Shown here: positions 48,115-58,325 of the stretch, one piece after another
Numbering within the stretch: the stretch's first letter is position 1
How the letters are laid out: the number at the start of each line of letters is the position of its first letter
Assembly: GCF_050908995.1 (NCBI RefSeq)
Contig: NC_135126.1
Coordinates: 2,108,001 to 2,172,000 of the forward strand
DNA from: Andrena cerasifolii
Taxonomy: Eukaryota; Arthropoda; Insecta; Hymenoptera; Andrenidae
DNA length: 64,000 nucleotides
Direction: 5' to 3'
Notes under the pieces: generated by a model
The model's database searches: none
What the model was told of the DNA's origin: nothing
The model's input: the letters and a program-made list of their open reading frames with translations, nothing else
Position numbers and translations under genes: made by a program

Positions 48115-49510
48115 AACGAAAAAGAAGAAAATCCAAACATTTTACAATTCCACTCTCCACAATGACAAATAATCTCAACACCGAATAACACACCTCAGGA
48201 ACCACTGATACACAGAAACTGTTACCGAAACATTTGGATCGCTCAGGCCAGAGAAAAGATCGATTAATCCACCACGCCGCGCCTCCGCTCCCACAGATTC
48301 CCAGAAAACATAGAAACCGATCTAATCCCGCCACTAAAGAACAATCAACCCCACATGCCGTTCGCGCGCCGAGTTATGATCCACGAACAGCCAACATCGT
48401 TCCCCATTATTTCGCCCCGTCTACCTCGCGCACACGCGGCGTAGGATCATCCGGAACGAAAGCGTGCGCGCAACAACGGGCCCTAAGCCGGCGCTCCCCG
48501 CTTCCAATTTCAAGTGGCTCCGCTTCCCAATGGAATCAGTTCCGGTTCGAGTGCATGCATTATGAATAGAGACAAGCGTCGGGCTCCGTTGAAAAGAGAA
48601 ACGGCGACGGGAACGCGAGGACAGGGGCGGCGAAACGGGGGCGGAGGGGGTTCGAGCTAGAACCTTGAGAGATAAGAGAGCCGCGGAGATATCGTGTAAG
48701 ATATTCCACGCGAGGTACGAGCCGGAGCGTGTCCCTTATCCGTCTCGCGGCTGGATGAGAAAGAAATCTTTAAAGCGCACTTTGATTCATAGGTGGCCGC
48801 CTCGCCGCTGAGGGACAGAACGTGACCTGGCATTAAGTGCTCTGTAAAATATTGCGCTCATGTAAATATCATCGTAAAATTCAGTCGGCACTGTGGCCGC
48901 CTCTCACCTCCTGGCACGTCGTGCCACGCCACGTCGTCGTCCTCCGCGTCACGCCACGCCACGCTGCCCGCGATATCGTTGATACCTACCACTGACACCA
49001 CCTGGGATTCGATATCTCCCGCCCTTCTTCCTCCAGGCTATGTAAACACTGTTCTTTCCGTTACGGTCCCTCGAGCAGATTTTATCTTCGGCTGCTCCTC
49101 TTTCGGGGCTGCTCTCTGACGAACTGTTTTCTCGGTCACATGGTTAATAGTGGTGATTGGGGTGTCGTGAGGTGTGGGGTGATTCTGTGATTTTGAAGCA
49201 GAGTGGTGGATAGAGGTGGTTTTTATTTCAAGTGTTTTGTGGGGAGCTATGGGGAACGAGAGGAAAAGTTTGAGAGCTTGTGCTACTGATTTTGAGGATG
49301 GAAAGTGGTATATTGTTGTATATGGGGAAACAGAAATTTTCTGAGGGGTAACAGGTCTCAGCTCCTGTAGAGTTTCGTGAGAATTATTAGGAAGATCAAT
49401 TTTTCCGTCTTGATAAAGCAGAGGGGTGGATATTATTGGGAAATTGTTGAAAATGCTGCGTTTCAATGTCCACATGAATATAGAGGTTTAAAACAAAATG
49501 ACTCTTGGAA
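48115..49510. other. Intronic sequence, GC-rich in part
   Basis: 48350-49000 is CpG-rich, with repeated CACGCCACG near 48925-48965. Frames on both strands, including 145 codons at 49038-49475, show no domain. Confidence 0.35.
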
Positions 49511-49514
49511 TTAA

Positions 49515-50212
49515 GGGGGAACACCACTGTGACGACCGGAAAAGTAAGCGATTTTTAGGATTTTTTTCAGGAATAATTTACAGTTTTCATAGAAAATTTT
49601 TGTTACCTACCTTTAGTACGCTGTCTTAAGAGACTATACAACCAAAAAATAAATAGAAAAACATCCATAAATTTTATTGTATTAATTAATCTTCTAGATC
49701 CCCCACGCAAGCTGGTCGAATCTGTAACTATGGAACAGCAGGTCCGAAATCAAATTTCATTTTTTTTTATAAACTATATTAGTGTAGTTTCCGTTGTACG
49801 TACGGATTCTTCGAGGGAAACCATGTTTTTTAAATACGCTCTAAAAAATGTCAATCTTACTCGCGGATTTTCGAAACTTTTCTTCTAATGCGCACCATTT
49901 TTAGAAAAATAATTTGTTTCAGAAATCGGTACGTACAACGGAAACTACACTCATATTGTTTATAAAAAAAATTAAATTAGATTTCGGACCTGCTGTTCCA
50001 TTTAGTTACAGATTCGACCAGCTTGCGTGGGGGATCTAGAAGATTAATTAATACAATAAAATTTATGGATGTTTTTCTATTTTTTTTGTATAATCTCTTA
50101 AGACAGCGTATTAAAGGTAGGTAATAAAAATTTTCTATGAAAACTGTAAATTATTCCTGAAAAAATTCTTAAAAATAGCTTACTTTTCCGGCCGCCACAG
50201 TGGTGTTCCCCC
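49515..50212. mobile_element. TTAA hairpin element K
   Basis: TTAA at 49511-49514 and 50213-50216; ends GGGGGAACACCACTGTG and CACAGTGGTGTTCCCCC are perfect. Long inverted arms throughout (for example CGTTGTACGTACGGATTC against CGGTACGTACAACG). 698 bp. The right TTAA is shared with L. Confidence 0.9.
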
Positions 50213-50216
50213 TTAA

Positions 50217-50943
50217 GGGGTTATTCTACTATGAACCGCCGACAAATTAAGCTATTTCGAAGATATTTTCGTCTGTAAATGCAGCATATAATGAAATAAA
50301 TTATTTATTAAGCTACTCTTATATTATACATAAAAAATTAAAAAGAATTTTTGCAATTTGTTTAATTGCAATTTACAGTGTCAATATGGCACCTAAAAAA
50401 AGAGGTATGTTCATGGTGTAGGTGATTTCCCGGTTCAAGCTTATATCCGAAACAAAAAATTCCAAAAGATTGTTAATCTGTATGAGTGTCGCAATAGCCC
50501 CTAGTTCAATTAACAATTTTTCTTGAAAAGTAACAAAATGGCGCCGGTTTGAAAAAAAAGTTTGACAAAACACCCATAAGGATGTTTTCTCGGGTGTTGC
50601 ATGAGAAAAATCTCGGTTATTTCTCGACAAAAATTGTTAATTGAGCTACGGGCGATAGCGACACTCATACAGATTAAGAATCTTTTCGAATTTTTGGTTT
50701 CATTCAGATAACCCTGAGTCGGGAAACCACCTACGCCACGAACGTACCTCCTTTCTTAGGTGCCATATTGACGCTGTAAAAATCCATTAAAAGAAATTTA
50801 AAAAATCTCTTTAATTTTTTTTCTATAATATAAGAGTAGCTTAATAAATTCCAAAAAGATTTATTTCATTATATATTGTGTGTATTGAGAAAAAATCTTT
50901 AAATATAGCTTCATTTTTCGGCCGATCAATATAGAATGACCTC
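50217..50943. mobile_element. TTAA hairpin element L
   Basis: TTAA at 50213-50216 and 50944-50947; ends GGGGTTATTCTACTATGAAC and ATATAGAATGACCTC. Arms are inverted copies with GTAGGTGATTTCCCGG near the middle. The inner block TATGAGTGTCGCAATAG and ACAAAATGGCGCC aligns with C and D. 727 bp. Confidence 0.85.
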
Positions 50944-50978
50944 TTAATCGTGGAAAGACTATTTCAATTGGCAAAATT

Positions 50979-51002
50979 TTAAGGGGTGTTTCAACCCCTT
51001 AA
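50979..51002. repeat. 24-bp micro-palindrome bounded by TTAA
   Basis: TTAAGGGGT-GTTTCA-ACCCCTTAA. Its ends equal the outermost bases of the TTAA families, so it may be all that is left of one. Confidence 0.5.
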
Positions 51003-52131
51003 ATACTTTGCCAGCATAAACACTGTGCTACGTGTTTAATACTTTTTAACGCCCCTGAAACAAATTTCTCCGTCTATATCTTCCCTTGCCAGACACACAC
51101 GCTTTTTAGTGCTATGCCTCCTGGGGCTTTTTCTTAGATTCAGAATAGTAGCATAATCTTCTATGACGCCACCTTTCAATTATCTTATACTCCGTAGGGA
51201 GCGCGCGAGTGGAGAGAGGAGGGAGATAAAATATTGTTAGAGCCGTAAATACAGAACATGAAATATAAATATTTATGCTTCATTGCGGGCAGAAGAAGGT
51301 GCGCGCTCGTTTTTCGTTTCGCCCTCCGTCCCCATAGGAAACACGACACGCTGCACCGATGAAATAAATTTTTACCTGTTCCCCCGGTAAGCTTGAACAT
51401 CGCCACGAGCAAAACTACTCGAGTTCCGAACTTTCAACTGCTCGCGATGCCGGTACACGCATTTGTAGTTCGCAACGTTGAACGCGATGCTGCATACCTC
51501 GCGGGATCTTCAGGGCCAATCAAAAAGTTCCCGGATTCATTGAAATTTTCATTACAAACTTTTGACAAGAAGGAGTGCCTGCACATACAGAGTGCATAAG
51601 CAACCTTTTTAATACCGGCTGTGTTACGTGTCCAGCAGATAATTGTCTCTCCTCGGGCAAGTAATTACGCTGGTGAATAAGTTCATTCGCGGTGGCACAC
51701 ACGCTACCAGCCACCTTGGAGGGACAGAAGTTATTTTACAAGAATCCTGCATGCTTGTGTCGCTTTTGTAAATTAACTAGGGAACATCACTTTCCAACCT
51801 GTTTCGTTGCATAAAGTATGTGTGGAGGCAGTGCGGTGAACTAATAATGCTGGAAATATAATTAAAGCTAGTTAATGATCATGGTTGTTCTGCGAAAGTT
51901 TGATTAAAATATTTTCAAATTTTGATTAACTTGGAGGAGATTGTGGAGCTTTGTAGACACAACATCTAACGATTTTAAATAATTTTCTAAATTTAATAGA
52001 AAATATTTGGGAAATATTTATACCATTAAGGAGTTGGAAAATATAAAATCGAAGGTTCGTAGGATTTATATTAGCACACACCCTATATAATTTAGCTTTC
52101 CTTCACTTAAATTAATACAATTCTATTCTGG
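51003..52131. other. Intronic sequence without recognised feature
   Basis: No transposon ends or coding domains seen. Confidence 0.35.
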
Positions 52132-52133
52132 TA

Positions 52134-52899
52134 GTATAGTAAAGAGTGTTCTAACCAAAATTTGAGTTTTGCGATCAATACGCGTTCAGAGTGGTACAAT
52201 AGACGATCAATACACGTCCAGAGTAGTACGATAGACGTTCGATAAACGTTCAGAGTGGTACGATAGATGTTCAGCACACGTTCAGGGTGGTACGATACAC
52301 ATTCGATGCACGTTCAGAGTGGTACGATAGACGTTCGATACACGTTCAGAGTGGTACGATAGACGTTCGATACACGTTCAGGGTGGTACGATAGATATTT
52401 AGCACACGTTCAGGGTGGTACGATACACATTTGATGCACGTTCAGAGTGGTACGATAGACGTTCGATACACGTTCAGAGTGGTACGATAGACGTTCAATT
52501 CACGGTCAGAGTGGTACGATAGACGTTCAATACACGTTCAGAGTGGTACGATAGACGTTCAATACACGTTCAGAGTAGTACGATAGACGTTCAATACACG
52601 CCCAGAGCGGTACGATAGACGTTGAATACACGTTCAGAGTGGTACGATAGACGTTCAATACACGTTCAGAGTGGTACGATAGACGTTCAATACACGTTCA
52701 GAGTGGTACGATAGACGTTCAATACACGTTCAGAGTGGTACCATAGACGTTCAATACACGTTCAAAGTGGTACGATAGACGTTCAATACACCTATGGCGC
52801 CAGTCAAAAGTAGTATCGTATATTGAACGTTTATCGTACCACTCTGAACGTGTATCGAAAGCAAAATTCAAATTTGGGTTAGAACTCTCATTACTATAC
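52134..52899. mobile_element. Minisatellite-bearing hairpin element M2
   Basis: TA at 52132-52133 and 52900-52901. Ends GTATAGTAAAGAGTGTTC and GAACTCTCATTACTATAC. A long left array of 32-bp units runs to TGGCGCCA near 52796; the right arm has a single inverted unit. M1 has the same build with a different number of units. Confidence 0.8.
52171..52794 (+). repeat. 32-bp tandem minisatellite in M2 with 128-bp higher-order repeat
   Basis: About 19 units of GTTCAATACACGTTCAGAG + TGGTACGATAGAC. Variant units (AGCACACG, GATACACATTCGATG) recur 128 bp apart (52273 and 52401), meaning four units were duplicated as a block. Confidence 0.8.
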
Positions 52900-52901
52900 T
52901 A

Positions 52902-55900
52902 CTTATTCTGTAAATTTTGAAACATTTCCATTGTAACGTATACATATACATAGCTGAAGTTTAAAATTGAAGAACAATAATTGTTAAATATTCCATATTG
53001 AAATAATATTAGCATTTACTGAATTTATTTATTCTCACTGATCAGTGATGTTCGAAACAGTACGTCATGCGATGCAGATAACATTTTTACAGTTCATTAG
53101 CAGAAACATTTTTCTTCCTCCCTACGCATATGTGTGTGAGCTCGAATTTTCCTCTGCGAAAAATATTGGAAATGATTTTTGGAGTTGAAAGAGTTTTTAA
53201 TGGTTCCGTCCTTTCGTACGATCTGTCATACACCGTTGACCCGTATACACATAAATGACATATGACGTTTCAGAAAACGTTTCCCGTTTATTCTTTCACC
53301 CTTATGTTTCGATCAGGTTTATTCAGAAAAAAAAGAAACTACGTGTCACTTTCTAAATCAACCCCCCGCCCCCCAAATGGAAAATTCTATTGATCCCAAT
53401 TCTCAGTCAGCTGAACATAGACTCACAAATTTATTATATTTTATTACGAAACTATCGAACTTAAATCGAAAAGAGTTAAGTGGTTCGCTGAAATGGAAAT
53501 TTCAAAACTTCTATACGCAACAGTATGGAATTTTTCTGCCAATCTAGTCGATTCACAAAGCCGATTGAATTGTATTGCAAAAATAAAGGAAGAGCATTGT
53601 GTTATCAAAATTTCAAAGATAAATATTTCCTGTTCGCGTTCGAAATTTTTCAAAATTTAATTCTATCGACGAAATATGTAGGAGTTGCTGCGAAAATCAA
53701 AAACATTATCATTGAAAAATCCAGTTGGTAGCCAAACATTGAAAGTTTGGTTCAACACTTTTAATCTGTGTTTCGATTAAAAATTTGCCTCCTACGTATC
53801 TATTCTGTTACGCTCTATTCAAGAAAGTGGATGATTTAATGCGCTTCGGTACCATATAAGAAGGCCCTAAATATTCTTCGACAGAAATCCATGAGTTGAA
53901 AAATTGCGTCTAACTCGTGTAAGTTCTGACGGTCTTATGTTTCTTGTTACGTGGTATCGCGGCGAAGCAGTCGTCGCGAAACAAATTTGAATTCAGCACG
54001 CTTACGTTTTTCCCTGAAAACGACGAAAGAGATCCCTGGGAGAATCAGTTTCTTTCCACTGCACACTTTATTGAGCCCACCTTTATTTCGCGATGGGTCG
54101 TTCGTGGTATATCTTCGATTGAATAACTGCCGCTCGAGCTGCATTAGGGGTGTCCTAGAGTTTCTTCTAATTTTTCATTGTAATACGATTTGCCAGACGT
54201 CTCAATGTACCAGTTTCAGCGAACATTTTTATGTGGCACACGATCGAAATATTCGCGGTGCCAGTGTAATTGGGAAAAAGATGTGTAAGGAATGAGAACG
54301 GCATTGAAGGACCTCAGAAATATGTCGCAGAGTGGAAAAACACATTTTGTCGTTCAATCACGAGTGTCACTTTGATTTTGAAATTTCTTATTCGAGCGAG
54401 AAACAGAAAAATAATCAGTATGGAATTATCAGTGAGAAATTTATTGTAAAATTCTTTTCATATCCCTTTCCTCGTATTTCGTAACTAATTGGTATTTAAA
54501 CTACCACGTTAAATGGCTAAGGGTTCTATTTTTTCGAATTGAAACACCTTCGAGTGTAATGTTTTACAAAATCCGAGGACGAATATTGAATTAAAGCATG
54601 TGGATTGTATTGTTCACTGTTTTACTCCTTCCCGCCAAATTTATGGGTCGCAAATCTGTCGGAGCATTGTGTTAGGTACAGCTTTATGGATTAACAATTA
54701 CGGGCTGCTCACGATTGTGTTCGACAATTGGAAACCACGTTTTTCGTGTCACTAATTTCGGAAAGCAGAGAAACGAGTGGAAGGTAAATTGTTCGATGAA
54801 CTTTCGCCCGCTAAAATACGTACTCGGTTAAAATGTAGTGATTTAATCTGTCTGGAAAAGACAAGCTCGTTTGATGTTATATTACTGTCTCCTTCCATTC
54901 GTTCCCGATGACGTTTCATACAGAATGCAGCAGAAGAAGTGTTACTAATTCTTTTAAAACACTAAGGGGTTGTAGGAACTCCTTTAATATCTACCTCCTA
55001 CTCTTCTATTTATCTCCTTCGTTTCTCCATCATTTTGAAAGGTTTTGGAGTGTTATAATAGTTGGAGGGCACTAAGTTTTCACTTAAATATCACTCGTAC
55101 CTCTCCGGCGAGGGAGAGTGCAAGGACAACCATTATCACAGCGAATATTTTAATCCATATCCCTGAACATTAGTTATGTACGTGGTTATCTCACTTTTCT
55201 ACGGGTTGAAGTAATGTTATCTCTAACGCTTTTTACTTTATGGCGGACATCACCCACTAATTTACTTTTTAATCCTTTTGCATCCCTTAAATTTTTAGTA
55301 CCTTGCATTATCTAGCACGACGCAGTATTTGTCAATTTTTGCGACAAGAATTTACTCGTTTTTAGTTTTTGTCAGAGTTATTTGTTATCGTCTTCGATTT
55401 AAGTCATCGTTAAAGTACAATTATTTATAACATCGTACAAAGAAATAATAGAATTTGCTTAAGAAAATATTGCATTATGATACGAGGATAAGTGAAACTT
55501 TAAATATTTCAAGATCTTGAAGCAGATAGGATTCCGAAGATTTTCAAAGTCGTGTCTGACTAACAGCTTATCTACTAAAATATCCTCTATTTCACCTGTC
55601 TTAACGAAACATCCCATGTACCAGCTGGTCTCACCAGGGAAACACATAAGCAATAAGTGCAGTCTTTCTTATACCTTAATGCTACATCAGATAGAACTCG
55701 GAATACCTCAAGGAGATACTGAGACTTAGCATATTTCAGGCAGGTGTTGGGACAGACAGGAGTTTGAACATTTTCAAAGTTCCATTTGTTTCAACAGCAT
55801 ACTAAAATACTCTAAATTCCACTGTCCTTCTATCTTCCTGAAATATTCCAAGACCCAGCTGTTCTTATTTTTCATAAAAAATTTCAAAGTCCCACTTATT

Positions 55901-56950
55901 TTAATATTCTTAAAGTAAGACTAGACAGGACTTAGAGTACCTCACTAAGATTTAGAACTTGGAATCTTTCAGTCCTGAAGCAGAGGTGAACTTTGATATT
56001 TATATATAATCTCCTTTCCACCCACTTTGCCATTTTTGCACACTTTTAATTCCTTTTAATTCTTCGTGCAACATAAACTTCTCTTATCTGTAACAGGAAA
56101 ATCTGAAATTATAAAGATATAAAAAAAAACTAACGGGTGTAATAAATTCGAGGAATTATACATTAAGAAATTGTTTTTTTTCTCGAGCAAATGGCCTTTT
56201 TTAAAAATAGGTAATAGTATTTTATTTCTCGACTGTGATACGAATCTTACTATAATAATCGTTCGAACAGAACACACATGCATCTATTCATGTACTCCCC
56301 GAGCACATAGCCGTGCTTTCATTCAAGATTGTATCTCCCCGCTGGTCCCCCTATTAAACCCAGTTTCATTCCATTGAAAACGTTGAAGCACCGCTGCTTA
56401 CTATTCAATTCTATTTTTCCGGCCGAGCATAAACCGTGGATTTCTGCCTGATAAACGCGATCTCATAAAGTAAAGTGCCATTCGATGTGATAAACGCGAG
56501 GTATCTCGTCTGAACTTCTTTAATATACATATAAGCCACGTTCGAGAGACGAGAGCAGCGCTGAAAAGCGGAATACAGTCGGAAGTTGCTACTTAAGTAT
56601 CATTGAAATCCAAAGAACGAAAAGGGACTAAATTATAAAAAGCAGCAAAAATCTGTCACACTTCAATATCACAGCCCTTCGACACGATATCTTGCCAAGT
56701 TCCACCGTGACCACCGAATTTCAATTACCAGTAGAAGCTTAAAATCGAAAAAAAAGTAAAACTTGCAAAGCTATGATATTGAAGAACCATCGTTCAAATC
56801 CACCAGCGTATAACGTTCAGCTACCCAAGTACCCCATTTCCCACACTTACCCCTTTACATTGTCTTTACAACCCAATGTTTTTCTCACGAACAGTAAAAG
56901 TTTTGCATGAAATAATCCCGGGGTAGTTGGAAATCAAGCTGCGGAGGGTA
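52902..56950. other. Intronic sequence, 4 kb without transposon or gene
   Basis: The longest stretch in which I saw no element ends. Frames are short and without domains. Being close to the exon, it may hold splicing or transcription signals that cannot be read by eye. Confidence 0.35.
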
Positions 56951-57002
56951 TTAAGGGACCGGCGGCGAGGTCCAGGGACCTGAAGCACCAAAGGTCCCTT
57001 AA
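56951..57002. repeat. TTAA-bounded inverted repeat about 100 bp before the Ig exon
   Basis: TTAAGGGACC (56951-56960) and GGTCCCTTAA (56993-57002) with a third GGGACC inside. It could be a tiny TTAA element or an intronic hairpin near the 3' splice site. Confidence 0.5.
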
Positions 57003-57080
57003 TAAACTAATTTCTAACGTGTACGGACCTTGATGGTGCTCGCGCGGTTGATGCGTGAGGCAACGGACTTTAATATAAAA

Positions 57081-57101
57081 TTATCGCTTAACCTGTTCCA
57101 G
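57081..57101 (+). other. 3' splice site of the DIP-like exon
   Basis: A pyrimidine-containing stretch with a possible branch point CTTAAC (57087-57092) precedes CTGTTCCAG at 57093-57101. The following base opens the Ig1 reading frame in phase 1. The site is short on pyrimidines but fits an AT-rich insect intron. Confidence 0.7.
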
Positions 57102-57262
57102 TGACGGGGCTCGAGCCAGACTTCGTTTACCCGTTGGAGAACGTAACGATCCCGCAGGGTCGAGACGCTACCTTCACCTGCGTGGTGAACAACCTCGGTG
57201 GATACCGGGTGAGTCCTTCCTCCTCCGCGAGCGGAGATCACTCTGGCGGCGCCAAGGCCCGG
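57102..57262 (+). CDS. Internal exon of a DIP/lachesin-type Ig-domain cell-surface protein, start of Ig1 (DIP-beta-like)
   Basis: The frame reads (x)TG-ACG-GGG, then PDFVYPLENVTIPQGRD and ATFTCVVNNLGGYR. This is the A-to-B-strand region of the first Ig domain of Dpr-interacting proteins (DIPs), GPI-anchored or membrane-linked neuronal adhesion proteins that pair with Dpr proteins in synaptic specificity. The Cys in FTCVVNNLG is the first disulphide cysteine of Ig1, and N-V-T is an N-glycosylation sequon. The exon starts after an AG at 57100-57101, in phase 1, so the first codon base comes from an upstream exon. It ends at CGG|GTGAGT (57208) or, reading on in frame with VSPSSSASGDHSGGAKAR, at CGG|GTAACT (57262); both are phase 0. 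The rest of Ig1 (the expected VAWI.K stretch), Ig2 and Ig3 are not in the window. The DIP-beta assignment rests on memory of fly DIP sequences, some of which carry a similar small insert here. The family is fairly sure; the paralogue is tentative. Confidence 0.85.
57209..57214 (+). other. Proximal 5' splice site (CGG|GTGAGT)
   Basis: GTGAGT after CGG matches the donor consensus at all intron positions +1 to +6. Use of this site ends the exon after LGGYR in phase 0 and gives the short form of the Ig1 loop. Confidence 0.55.
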
Positions 57263-57268
57263 GTAACT
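57263..57268 (+). other. Distal in-frame 5' splice site (CGG|GTAACT)
   Basis: The frame stays open past the proximal donor for 18 codons (VSPSSSASGDHSGGAKAR) to a second CGG|GT donor, also phase 0. A Ser/Gly-rich insert at the same place occurs, from memory, in some fly DIPs. This supports the distal site being used at least sometimes. Confidence 0.5.
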
Positions 57269-57299
57269 ATTTTACCATTAACCTGTGTCCGCCTGTAAT

Positions 57300-57548
57300 G
57301 GACTACCTTATCTACTACTACCTACTACTATCATCACTACTACTACTGTTACTAACTACTACTACTGCACTACTTATATGCGCGTGTGCCTGCACCTCAC
57401 AGCACTGCATTTAACTGCACCACTGCCAGCTATGAAAAAGAAAACCACCGCAGCAGCCGCCACTACCATCACTAAACCATCTCTCTCTCTCTCTATCTAT
57501 CTCTCTCTATCTCTATCTATCTCTCTCTCTCTCTCTCGCTCTCTCTTT
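57300..57548 (+). repeat. ACT-type and CT microsatellites after the Ig exon
   Basis: ACTACTACT-like repeats at 57310-57370, then CTCTCTATCTATCT runs at 57478-57546. Confidence 0.8.
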
Positions 57549-57999
57549 GTACGACATCCATTTTCACCCATCAGCCCGATAGAAGAGCTGCACACGAACG
57601 TGGAGCCCGCGAACTTAAACTTCTCGCATAGTTCTTTCGCGCACCTTCCCCACTTTCCTCCTCTTCTCTTCTGTCTACTTCCGACTCTCTAGCGCGGAAG
57701 CCACCCCATAACGAGAGGGAAACAAAAAGCTAGAAAGACAGAAAGAAAGAATAGCTCGCAGAATAGCTGACGATAGCTTGTGAGAACGTCGTTGCATACT
57801 AACCCCCCCCCCCAACACCCCTTGTAGGATGGCGACTTCGTCGACTGTTCTTAGGCGTAGTAGAGCGTTAGGGTTCCGTTTGCTCCCGAGCGCGCCTTTC
57901 GAGTTCCTCCAGCCTGCAGAGTGTTTCAGGTATGACGGGTCTCGAAATTGCAGGAACGTGGTCTTCAAGTAATCGCTGTGATTGAAGGTGAACTTTGGA
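57549..57999. other. Intronic sequence without recognised feature
   Basis: Contains a run of 11 C near 57803-57813; nothing else recognised. Confidence 0.35.
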
Positions 58000-58325
58000 C
58001 AGAGATGGGCATTATCTAGATAAAAAGCGATTGAAATAACTCTTCAAATAAAGATACTTCATCTTTCTCCGGTGCTCGAAGATCGAATTAGATGATTTAT
58101 CTTTATTCAAAGCGGAGCTGAAGCTTATGAAGCTGGTTATTCGACGGGAATTCCTCCAACGGCGAAAGGTACCTCGTTTATTCGAAGGCCTTTCACCTTG
58201 GGTTTCGAATAACGGTTCGAAAGCCAATCATTGTGTAGTGTCATAAATTGGGCCGGAGCGACCCAGGCTAAGGGCCCACCGAGGAGTGATGCGCTGGGTG
58301 CCGGTCGGGCTCCGTGTAGTTTTAA

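Larger units (their letters stand above)
1..57101 (+). other. Very long intron (or 5' region plus intron) upstream of the DIP-like exon
   Basis: No open frame in these 57 kb looks like host protein, and the Ig exon needs a phase-1 donor upstream, so by inference the stretch is intronic. It may hold an unrecognised 5' exon. Its main content is nested and adjacent inverted-repeat transposons, listed separately. The intron status is inference; the lack of recognisable exons is what was seen. Confidence 0.55.

Noticed and set aside
57014..57241. Minus-strand frame over the Ig exon
   Set aside because: Shadow of the + strand exon, which has splice sites and family similarity.
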